Of a DNA stretch of 6,370 bases, positions 1 through 4,798 are shown in pieces (within the stretch, counting starts at the first letter, position 1; each line of letters opens with the position of its first letter). Both the position numbers and the translations under genes were made by a program. The stretch is from an uncultured Clostridia bacterium (lineage in GTDB: Bacteria > Bacillota > Clostridia > Lachnospirales > CAMVHY01): contig CAMKTI010000102.1 in the NCBI GenBank assembly GCA_946415665.1, positions 1 through 6,370 on the forward strand. Reading direction: 5' to 3'. The notes beneath the pieces were generated by a model, which saw only the letters and a program-made list of their open reading frames with translations, searched no databases and had not been told where the DNA came from.

Positions 1-1129
1 GTTTTTCGCGAGAATTATTTTTTGATTCTATTTTTTCTATGTCTTGTTCATTTTTATCTGTTTCAAAATCATTCTTCTTTTCATCAAAAATATTATTTTC
101 ATCTTCTATTTTTATATTTGTTTTAAATTCGCCATCAGTTAAATTATTTTCATCCGTTTTATCAAATTCAACTTCATTTTTATTTTTATCTTCTATTTTT
201 TTTGCTTCATCCAATTTATATTTTTTTTTCTCTACATTTTTTTTCTCTTCATCATTTTTTTCTTTTTCTTTTTCATCAACAAAATCATCTTTTTCAAAAA
301 AAACGCTTTTAATTTTTTGCTCATTACAATTTTTACAATATCCATCAATATTTTTTAATCGTGATTCTAATTTTGCAATTCGATCCTCATTTTGAATTAA
401 TCCTGCTCCCATGATAAAACAAATTAAAAATAAAATAATACTTAAGCTCGTCAACATATTTACTATTTTTTTTTGCTCATAATTTGTTTTTTGTACACGC
501 TCAAATTGTTTTTTCCTAGCTAAAATTTCTGTCGTTTCATCTTTTTCCGCATCGCGATTTTTTTTAATTTCGTTATTTTCAATCATGTATTCATTCATCG
601 CGTCATTTTTTTCGTAATAAATAAAATAGCTTTCTACTTCTTTTAAATTTTTTCCTTCCTCATCTAAAACATAAAAAATATCTTGATTTTCTATCGGGTC
701 ATATAACAAAAAAATTTGATTTGGCTTGTTAAAATTATTTTTAAACTGTGATACATATTTTTCATTTTCATTTAAATAATTTTTATATTTTGGTTGTGAT
801 TGCATCATGCCAACAATTTCTAAGCCGCGAAAATATTTTTCAATTTGCTCATAAGCTTGTTTCCATGTTTCCTGTGTAAAAATTAAAATTTCTTGATCAC
901 GCTGTAAAAATTCTGTTTTTATCGCGCCACTAATTAAAACTATACTTTTATCATTCTCTTTAACATTTTTTCCGATTAAAAAAGCTAGCCGCTCATAATA
1001 TTTTTCTGCTTTTGCATATTGTTTTAAATAATTATAAGCGTAATCTTCGATATAAATTTTTAATTTCATATCTGGATTTATGTTTCCAATTTGTTTTAAA
1101 TTAGCGGGCAGATTAAATTTTTTCTCCAT
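1..1129 (-). CDS. Membrane protein with degenerate MPN/JAB-like N-terminal domain (3' end outside window)
   Basis: An uninterrupted minus-strand frame of 376 codons starts with ATG at 1129-1127 and runs off the left edge. An AGGGGGA ribosome binding site lies 7 bases upstream. Residues 1-175 form a compact domain resembling an MPN/JAB-like head that I recall from clostridial proteins, often followed there by LysM. It includes LPANLKQIG (7-15), KIYIEDY (24-30), VLISGAI (64-70), GLEIVGMMQSQP (102-113) and YFIYYEKN (168-175). The JAMM protease motif HxHP reads QSQP here, so the zinc-binding histidines are absent and proteolysis is unlikely. Residues 225-246 are one transmembrane segment. A short coiled stretch (247-262), a CxxC pair (Cys265, Cys268) and a Lys/Glu/Asp/Asn-rich tail (from about 279) follow. 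No LysM is seen before the edge. The frame is certain, the family assignment is from memory, and the function is unknown. Confidence 0.85.
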   Translation of the reverse strand, partial: MEKKFNLPANLKQIGNINPDMKLKIYIEDYAYNYLKQYAKAEKYYERLAFLIGKNVKENDKSIVLISGAIKTEFLQRDQEILIFTQETWKQAYEQIEKYFRGLEIVGMMQSQPKYKNYLNENEKYVSQFKNNFNKPNQIFLLYDPIENQDIFYVLDEEGKNLKEVESYFIYYEKNDAMNEYMIENNEIKKNRDAEKDETTEILARKKQFERVQKTNYEQKKIVNMLTSLSIILFLICFIMGAGLIQNEDRIAKLESRLKNIDGYCKNCNEQKIKSVFFEKDDFVDEKEKEKNDEEKKNVEKKKYKLDEAKKIEDKNKNEVEFDKTDENNLTDGEFKTNIKIEDENNIFDEKKNDFETDKNEQDIEKIESKNNSREK

Positions 1130-1136
1130 AAAAATT

Positions 1137-1143
1137 TCCCCCT
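1137..1143 (-). promoter_or_regulatory. Ribosome binding site that fixes the start of the MPN-like gene
   Basis: On the minus strand AGGGGGA stands 7 bases before the ATG at 1129. The frame stays open for 41 more codons up to another ATG at 1252-1250. That upstream start has no Shine-Dalgarno sequence at a usable distance and would add a Phe- and Lys-rich stretch translated from a 12-base homopolymer. The downstream ATG is therefore preferred. Confidence 0.75.
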
Positions 1144-1179
1144 GCATTAAAATAAAAAATGCCTGTCCAATAAAAAAAT

Positions 1180-1209
1180 TTAATATGGCAAAAAAAAATT
1201 TTTTATCAA
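1180..1209 (-). promoter_or_regulatory. Candidate sigma-A-type promoter for the MPN-like gene
   Basis: On the minus strand TTGATA (1209-1204, 5 of 6 to the -35 consensus) is followed after 18 bases by TATTAA (1185-1180, 4 of 6 to the -10 consensus). Transcription would begin near 1173, about 45 bases before the ATG at 1129, which agrees with the start chosen from the ribosome binding site. In sequence this AT-rich such matches arise easily by chance. Confidence 0.35.
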
Positions 1210-1263
1210 AACAAGTCAGCACAAAATTTTTTTTTTTTACTTTTGGCGACATGATTTTATAAA

Positions 1264-1283
1264 AAAAGGAGTTTTATCCTTTT
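1264..1283 (+). promoter_or_regulatory. acpS ribosome binding site inside a small inverted repeat
   Basis: AAAAGGA (1264-1270) and TCCTTTT (1277-1283) are perfect inverted repeats around a six-base loop, ending one base before the acpS ATG. The Shine-Dalgarno AAGGAG (1266-1271) lies mostly in the left arm, 12 bases before the start, which is rather far. Folding would mask the ribosome binding site and would also bring start and stem together. The stem has only two G-C pairs, so a regulatory effect is possible but not strongly supported. Confidence 0.4.
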
Positions 1284-1643
1284 ATGATCTTTGGAATTGG
1301 AATTGATTTAATCGAAATAAAAAGATTTAGCAATATAAAACCCAGCTTTATAAAAAAAGTTTTTACCAATCAAGAAATAAATTATTTGGCAAATAAAGAA
1401 ATCGAATCCATGGCAGGAATTTTTGCTGCCAAAGAAGCAATTGCGAAATCTTTGGGTACCGGTTTTAAATTTTTTTTTATTCACGAAATAGAAATTTTAC
1501 ACGACAAAAAAAATGCGCCGACAGTAAAATTTCATAACCGCGCGCTTAAATTCTCAAAACAAATTAATATCACAAAAATAAATATATCTATTTCGCACAC
1601 AAAAAAAATGGCAATCGCATTTGCAATCGCCGAATCAAACTAG
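1284..1643 (+). CDS. acpS: Holo-[acyl-carrier-protein] synthase
   Basis: AcpS transfers 4'-phosphopantetheine from coenzyme A to a serine of apo-ACP, which activates ACP for fatty acid synthesis in the cytoplasm. The 119-residue length is normal for the family (about 115-130). The N-terminal GIGIDLIEI (4-12) carries the Mg-binding Asp8. The central FAAKEAIAKSLGTG (47-60) carries the second metal ligand Glu51 and CoA-contacting Lys residues. The C-terminal ISISHTK (101-107) is the usual closing motif. All key residues are present, so the enzyme should be active. The gene is divergent from the MPN-like membrane protein. Its TAG stop (1641-1643) is composite: TA belongs to the gene and G is the first base of the inserted IS element. 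The ancestral stop was most likely TAA. In many Firmicutes acpS lies near alr or NAD(P)HX-hydratase genes; none is seen here. Confidence 0.95.
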   Translation: MIFGIGIDLIEIKRFSNIKPSFIKKVFTNQEINYLANKEIESMAGIFAAKEAIAKSLGTGFKFFFIHEIEILHDKKNAPTVKFHNRALKFSKQINITKINISISHTKKMAIAFAIAESN

Positions 1644-1659
1644 GTAGCGTTCACATAAA
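1643..1659 (+). repeat. Left terminal inverted repeat of the IS5-family element
   Basis: GGTAGCGTTCACATAAA matches the reverse complement of 2468-2484 (GTCAGCATTCACATAAA) at 14 of 17 positions. The mismatches are at positions 2, 3 and 7 from the outer end. The outermost G completes the acpS stop codon. Confidence 0.75.
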
Positions 1660-1704
1660 GTAAAAACAGATTGCCCCAAAAGAAAAAAGTGATAAGATAG
1701 AAAT

Positions 1705-2476
1705 ATGAAACTGGAAAAAACACAATATAAAAAAACTAGAGGGATTAATGCCTATAGCAGAAAACCGGCGAAGATATCAAACTACAAATTCGTGTATGTA
1801 ATGGTTTACATAATAGATAATGATTGCAAATGGAGGGCACTGCCAAAAAATATGGAAACTGGCACACAGTTTATATGAAATTTAGTAGATGCCCGAAGAA
1901 CGGTACAATTGCCAAAGCCATTGCTTTTTTCTTTAAAACCTTGATTTTAGAAGCTATGAAAAAACAAAAACTGCTTAATGAAGAGGATTATATACGCTTT
2001 ATTGATAGTACGAGCATAAAGGTGAGTCCGGATGCAAACAAGAATAAAAACAATCAGAAACAAAGCATCGGACGTTCAAAACAGAGCTAACAACGAAGTT
2101 GCGTTTGTTTTATACATCTTAATGTCCAGTTGTTTTTCGTTTGTCGCCTGGCAACTCTCACGATGCTCCCAAAGGAAGAAAACCGATTAAATCTATGTAT
2201 TTCAAAAATAATAATTATCTCTTGATGGATGGAGCTTACGAAAATGATAAAATTTTGGCTTTGACCAAGGCTCACGGATTTTTCATAATTGTTCTACCTA
2301 AAAAAAATCGTAAGTTGCCTTGGAGCTACGATAAACACATTTATAAACAATGCAATAATATCAAGCGATATTTCATGAGATTGAAACGTCTTAGAAAAAC
2401 TCGCTACGATAAGCTTGATTCTATTTTTATTTCTACCATCTCCCTTGCTTTTATTTTTGACTTGCTTTTTATGTGA
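1705..2476 (+). pseudogene. IS5-family DDE transposase, decayed
   Basis: The reconstructed protein reads through three frames. From ATG 1705 the first frame gives the N-terminal helix-turn-helix region ending in CKWRALPK (about 1825-1848). An A run at 1845-1850 is one base short there, and the protein continues in the next frame as KYGNWHTVY, then IDSTSIKV with the first catalytic Asp (2004-2006), then GRSK. A second single-base loss near 2081-2086 shifts to the third frame (LTTK from 2087). That frame meets a TAA at 2120-2122 where relatives would have Glu, then continues with LSPGNSHDAP, LLMDGAYENDK (second Asp at 2228-2230) and the C-terminal region to TGA at 2474-2476. The third catalytic residue, expected as Glu in NNIERYF, is Lys (codon 2363-2365). 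Two frameshifts, one nonsense codon and a lost catalytic Glu make this a dead gene. The family assignment rests on remembered motifs. Confidence 0.85.
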
Positions 2477-2484
2477 ATGCTGAC
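2468..2484 (-). repeat. Right terminal inverted repeat of the IS5-family element
   Basis: This is the partner of 1643-1659. It overlaps the last three codons of the transposase remnant, as is usual for compact IS5-type elements, and is followed by TA (2485-2486), the presumed second copy of the target site. Confidence 0.75.
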
Positions 2485-2495
2485 TAATTAACATC

Positions 2496-2527
2496 AAAAA
2501 AGAGCCTTGAAAAAGACTCTTTTTTTT
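2496..2527. terminator. Bidirectional intrinsic terminator, ancestrally that of acpS
   Basis: Arms 2496-2508 and 2513-2525 pair over 13 positions with one C/A mismatch. They contain a GAG/CTC core and a GAAA tetraloop (2509-2512). A run of T ends the plus-strand side (2520-2527), and a run of A on the left (2496-2501) gives a T tail on the minus strand. It can therefore end plus-strand transcription from acpS or the IS and minus-strand transcription from the coiled-coil gene at 2571. Before the IS arrived it would have stood only about 10 bases after the acpS stop. Confidence 0.85.
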
Positions 2528-2570
2528 AGTTGTTGGGAAACTGATTTATTAATTTATTCGCAATGACGTT

Positions 2571-3101
2571 TTAAAGATTACTACGTTTATCAGGTGAACT
2601 ATTAGCCGGAATCATGACAGGTATTGGTGCATCTTGGTTTGCATTTTCAGCTTTGGGTTCTAAATTAAAATTTTCAGTTTGTTTTTTACGGTTATTCAAT
2701 GGAGTTTGTAATTTATTTTCCACTTGAAACAGCATTTCTTTGTGTATATTAAGCATATCCATGCTATTATTCAAAGTTTTTCTTGTTTCTTTTAAATTGT
2801 CTTCTGCCACTTCCAATCTTTTTTCCGATTTTATAGATAATCCAGTCAACTGTTTTAATATATCTTCTTGTTCGTTAATTTTTTGATGATCCTCTTGCAC
2901 AGTTTTTTTAATTTGATTAATATCCTCATTTTGTTTACCAATAAGCAAACTATTAGTTTCTATCTTTTGTTTGTTTTCCTTTATTTCCTCATTTTGTTTT
3001 TCTATCCGTTCTTCAAGATTTCCAATTCGCGTTTCCAAACTATTTTTTTTATCTTTTGATTCATTTGTTCCTTTTTTTGGCTTGCTAGAAAAAATACCCA
3101 T
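2571..3101 (-). CDS. Soluble coiled-coil protein of unknown function (176 aa)
   Basis: I do not recognise the family. ATG at 3101-3099 follows a strong AGGGGGAG ribosome binding site (3114-3107) by 5 bases. The N-terminus MGIFSSKPKKG is short and basic. Residues from about 22 to 130 are almost entirely coiled coil, rich in Glu, Lys, Gln, Asn and Ile in heptad-like spacing. The last 45 residues are Asn/Pro-rich and probably disordered (for example PIPVMIPANSSP). There is no signal peptide or transmembrane segment, so it should be cytoplasmic unless exported by another route. It lies 41 bases after the 114-residue gene on the same strand and probably shares its transcript, which the terminator at 2496-2527 can end. 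A scaffold or partner for the membrane-anchored neighbour is an inference. The start MGxxxS also fits the eukaryotic N-myristoylation pattern. Confidence 0.8.
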   Translation of the reverse strand: MGIFSSKPKKGTNESKDKKNSLETRIGNLEERIEKQNEEIKENKQKIETNSLLIGKQNEDINQIKKTVQEDHQKINEQEDILKQLTGLSIKSEKRLEVAEDNLKETRKTLNNSMDMLNIHKEMLFQVENKLQTPLNNRKKQTENFNLEPKAENANQDAPIPVMIPANSSPDKRSNL

Positions 3102-3142
3102 ATAATCTCCCCCTAAAAAAATATTTAATAAAATTAATTCAA

Positions 3143-3487
3143 CTAAAACTCATTTGTTTCATTAGAAATTAAAACTTCTGATTTTGATGCTTCGTTCGCT
3201 TTTAATACTTTATTCGTTTTTAACGCTTTATCCATTTTTTCCTCCACCATTTTTAAATCCTGACGTATTTTGTCATATACTTTCATGCTTTTCGTGTGTT
3301 CATCTTTCTCAGTTTCGTTTTTTTGTTTATCTTGTTTTATTTCTTGTTTAACTTCAGTTTTTTCTTCATTGTGACTATTAGATGAATTATTATCGTTTTT
3401 AGCGCTTCGTCTTCTACACGCAATTATCATTCTATCTACAATCAAACCTCCAAAAAATGAAATTAATGCAATAAAAAAACCATCCAT
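3143..3487 (-). CDS. Small N-terminally anchored charged protein of unknown function (114 aa)
   Basis: I do not recognise the family. Residues 3-22 are a hydrophobic helix (FFIALISFFGGLIVDRMIIA) followed at once by CRRRSAK. By the positive-inside rule this places the rest in the cytoplasm. Residues 29-70 are polar and low complexity (Asn, Ser, Lys, Glu, Gln). Residues 70-110 are predicted helix or coiled coil (YDKIRQDLKMVEEKMDKALK). GAGGT (3502-3498) lies 10 bases upstream of the ATG, an acceptable ribosome binding site. The gene sits between a 52-residue LPKTG peptide upstream and the 176-residue coiled-coil protein downstream, all on one strand with short gaps. A membrane tether that recruits the coiled-coil neighbour would fit the layout, but this is inference. 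Confidence 0.75.
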   Translation of the reverse strand: MDGFFIALISFFGGLIVDRMIIACRRRSAKNDNNSSNSHNEEKTEVKQEIKQDKQKNETEKDEHTKSMKVYDKIRQDLKMVEEKMDKALKTNKVLKANEASKSEVLISNETNEF

Positions 3488-3512
3488 AATGGCATCTACC
3501 TCACACCTTTTA

Positions 3513-3553
3513 TTTTTTTTGCCAAATTATTTTTTTTATTAATTGGCAAAAAA
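3513..3553. repeat. Inverted repeat upstream of the 114-residue gene
   Basis: GCCAAATTA (3521-3529) pairs with TAATTGGC (3540-3547) with one bulged A. Flanking T (3513-3520) and A (3548-3553) runs extend the stem to about 14 pairs. Neither strand has a T tail after the stem, so it is not an intrinsic terminator. It overlaps the stop codon of the 52-residue frame and lies in the leader of the 114-residue gene, where an mRNA-processing or stabilising stem is possible. Confidence 0.45.
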
Positions 3554-3697
3554 TCCCAACAACAAGAAAATCATAATACCAACAAAAAAAGATTGCATTA
3601 CTAATATCTCGACATAAAAATACATATTTCCTGTTTTTGGTAAAAAATAATTTGGCTTAACAAGGTTATATGTTTTTATTTGCAAAAATTTACTCAT
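3539..3697 (-). CDS. Possible 52-residue membrane peptide with LPKTG motif
   Basis: An ATG-started frame (3697-3695) ends at TAA (3541-3539). A stop codon stands just upstream in frame, so it is closed at both ends. Residues 1-18 are polar and basic. LPKTG occupies 19-23, and a strongly hydrophobic stretch runs from about 31 to 51 (QSFFVGIMIFLLLGFF), ending AN. LPxTG followed by a hydrophobic helix is the layout of a sortase cell-wall sorting signal, but the basic tail after the helix and an N-terminal signal peptide are both missing. No good Shine-Dalgarno sequence precedes the ATG. It may be a real small membrane protein heading the downstream gene pair, the relic tail of a lost sortase substrate, or chance. 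Confidence 0.4.
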   Translation of the reverse strand: MSKFLQIKTYNLVKPNYFLPKTGNMYFYVEILVMQSFFVGIMIFLLLGFFAN

Positions 3698-3773
3698 AAT
3701 ATGTCAGGTGCATAAAAATATTTGTTACGTCAAACAACTATTAATACGGCTCATGTAAACCAAGTGTATGTTG
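3698..3773. other. Non-coding gap between the small-gene trio and the rnz terminator
   Basis: No plausible frame is seen on either strand. The stretch should hold the promoter for the minus-strand trio, but no pair of -35 and -10 elements is convincing. An imperfect dyad TTGTT-6-AACAA (3722-3737) is the only symmetrical element and could be a regulator site or chance. Confidence 0.3.
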
Positions 3774-3816
3774 TTAAAAAAAATAATAAAAAAAACAGTC
3801 GATAAAGCTACTGTTT
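3774..3816 (-). terminator. Intrinsic terminator of the chrA-rnz unit
   Basis: On the minus strand AAACAGT (3816-3810) pairs with ACTGTTT (3799-3793) around a 10-base loop. It is followed by a long T-rich run broken only by ATTA (3792-3774). It lies about 35 bases after the rnz stop. The stem is short and has only two G-C pairs, so termination may lean on the T tract. Confidence 0.65.
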
Positions 3817-3818
3817 AG

Positions 3819-3832
3819 TTTAGTTAACTAAA
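3819..3832. repeat. 14-bp perfect palindrome TTTAGTTAACTAAA
   Basis: The palindrome is exact and sits between the rnz stop and the rnz terminator. It contains a GTTAAC core. Without a loop it would form a poor RNA hairpin, so a protein-binding site or chance are both possible. Confidence 0.3.
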
Positions 3833-3850
3833 AAATGCATGGGGCTAAAT

Positions 3851-4768
3851 TTAATTTCTAAAAATAAATTTTTTATACATACCGTCGTGCGGAATCACTG
3901 TATTTTCAAAAATATTTTTGGCGTGATCTAAATAATTTTTTGGATCGGGCATTGCAGGACTAAAATGTGTGAGCCATAATTCTTTTGAATGTGATTTTTT
4001 CGCCAAATTTGCCGCTTCACTAAAAATCATATGTTTTTTTGAAATCGCTTTATCTTTTTTGTTTTCATCGCCATATATGCCTTCACAAATAAATAAATCC
4101 GAATCATAAACAAAATTTATTAAATCATTAATCGGTCTTGTGTCCGTGCAATAAGAAATTTTTATTCCAGGTCTGTCTTCTCCTAAAACATCTTTTGGCA
4201 AAAAAATCCGCCCATTATGTAAAACTTTTTTCCCGCTTTGCAATACAGACCATAATTTTTTCGGTATTTTCAAATCAGTTGCTTTTTTTAAATTAAATTT
4301 CCCCCGACGCGGCAAAAAAATATTATAAGCCAAACAAGCAATACTATGCTCAACAGGTAAAAAATTTATAATAAAATCCTGATTTTCAAACTTAAAAAAA
4401 TTTTGTTGTAAATCATCCTGTTCAAAAATTTTTATTTCAAACGGAATTTCCGGTGCAATCACACATAAACTCCTGATTATTTTTTTTATACCATTTGGAC
4501 CAATTATATAAATTTTTTCCGTTCGTCCTGAATTTCCTAAAGTTAATAATAAACCTGGCAGTCCAGAAATATGATCCGCATGAAAATGTGTAAAACAAAT
4601 CACATCAAGATTTTTTATTCCCCAGCCTAAAATATTTAAAGCAATTTGTGTTCCTTCTCCGCAATCAATTAAAATATATCTTCCTTTTATCCTACAATAT
4701 AACGCTGTCAAAAATCTATTTGGCAACGGAACCATTCCACCTGTTCCAAGCAATGCAACATCTATCAA
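3851..4768 (-). CDS. rnz: Ribonuclease Z (tRNase Z)
   Basis: RNase Z is the zinc endonuclease that cuts precursor tRNAs just after the discriminator base, leaving a 3' end for CCA addition. From the TTG start the protein has 305 residues, close to the usual 305-310. IDVALLGTGG opens the metallo-beta-lactamase fold. THFHADHISGLPG holds His61, His63, Asp65 and His66. VEHSI has His141, CTDTRP has Asp209, KKHM has His246 and LTHFSP has His268, so the full zinc site is present. The flexible-arm (exosite) segment is visible around PRRGKFNLKKATDLKIP (152-169). TTG at 4768-4766 is chosen because AAAGGAG lies 8 bases upstream; a GTG at 4798 would add ten atypical residues and has no ribosome binding site. 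It follows chrA by 30 bases. Both tRNA genes in this window lack an encoded CCA and are the expected kind of substrate. Confidence 0.93.
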   Translation of the reverse strand: MIDVALLGTGGMVPLPNRFLTALYCRIKGRYILIDCGEGTQIALNILGWGIKNLDVICFTHFHADHISGLPGLLLTLGNSGRTEKIYIIGPNGIKKIIRSLCVIAPEIPFEIKIFEQDDLQQNFFKFENQDFIINFLPVEHSIACLAYNIFLPRRGKFNLKKATDLKIPKKLWSVLQSGKKVLHNGRIFLPKDVLGEDRPGIKISYCTDTRPINDLINFVYDSDLFICEGIYGDENKKDKAISKKHMIFSEAANLAKKSHSKELWLTHFSPAMPDPKNYLDHAKNIFENTVIPHDGMYKKFIFRN

Positions 4769-4776
4769 ATTTAATT

Positions 4777-4783
4777 CTCCTTT
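4777..4783 (-). promoter_or_regulatory. Ribosome binding site deciding the TTG start of rnz
   Basis: AAAGGAG on the minus strand lies 8 bases before TTG (4768-4766), where homology to RNase Z begins (residues IDVALLGTGG follow directly). The site lies inside the longer reading frame that would start at GTG 4798, which makes that longer start unlikely. Confidence 0.75.
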
Positions 4784-4798
4784 AAAAAATAAAATCAC

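Larger units (their letters stand above)
1643..2484 (+). mobile_element. Degenerate IS5-family insertion sequence, 842 bp
   Basis: The element is bounded by 17-base imperfect terminal inverted repeats at 1643-1659 and 2468-2484. They match at 14 of 17 positions and share TTCACATAAA at the inner end. Flanking dinucleotides TA (1641-1642 and 2485-2486) look like the target duplication. The length, a TA target and the DDE transposase fit the IS427-type branch of the IS5 family. The transposase gene inside is broken in several places, so the element can only move if supplied in trans. Removing the element and one TA joins the acpS coding end to TAATTAAC, giving a TAA stop followed by the terminator at 2496. 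A CTA duplication (1640-1642 and 2484-2486) would restore the same sequence. Confidence 0.8.

Noticed and set aside
39..395. Plus-strand Ser/Phe-rich frame of 118 codons
   Set aside because: It is the antisense shadow of the Lys/Glu-rich tail of the minus-strand MPN-like gene; its composition is what reversed AAA/GAA codons give.
1130..1252. 41-codon upstream extension of the MPN-like gene from ATG 1252
   Set aside because: In frame, but without a Shine-Dalgarno sequence, containing a 12-base homopolymer and overlapping a plausible promoter; the site before ATG 1129 is much stronger.
1080..1262. Plus-strand 60-codon frame overlapping the start of the MPN-like gene
   Set aside because: No family resemblance or good ribosome binding site, and it lies antisense to a better-supported start region and candidate promoter.
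1236..1263. TTTACT-16-TATAAA as a promoter for acpS
   Set aside because: Transcription would start near 1270, inside the Shine-Dalgarno sequence, leaving almost no usable leader.
2087..2497. Minus-strand frames of 62 and 67 codons opposite the IS
   Set aside because: Both are antisense to the transposase remnant, whose plus-strand motifs are recognisable; they show no coding signs of their own.
2868..3059. Plus-strand 63-codon hydrophobic frame
   Set aside because: Antisense shadow of the coiled-coil gene; Phe/Leu-rich composition is the complement of Lys/Glu codons.
3513..3553. Inverted repeat as a terminator of the 52-residue frame
   Set aside because: The T run precedes rather than follows the stem on the plus strand and is replaced by A on the minus strand, so neither direction has a U tail.
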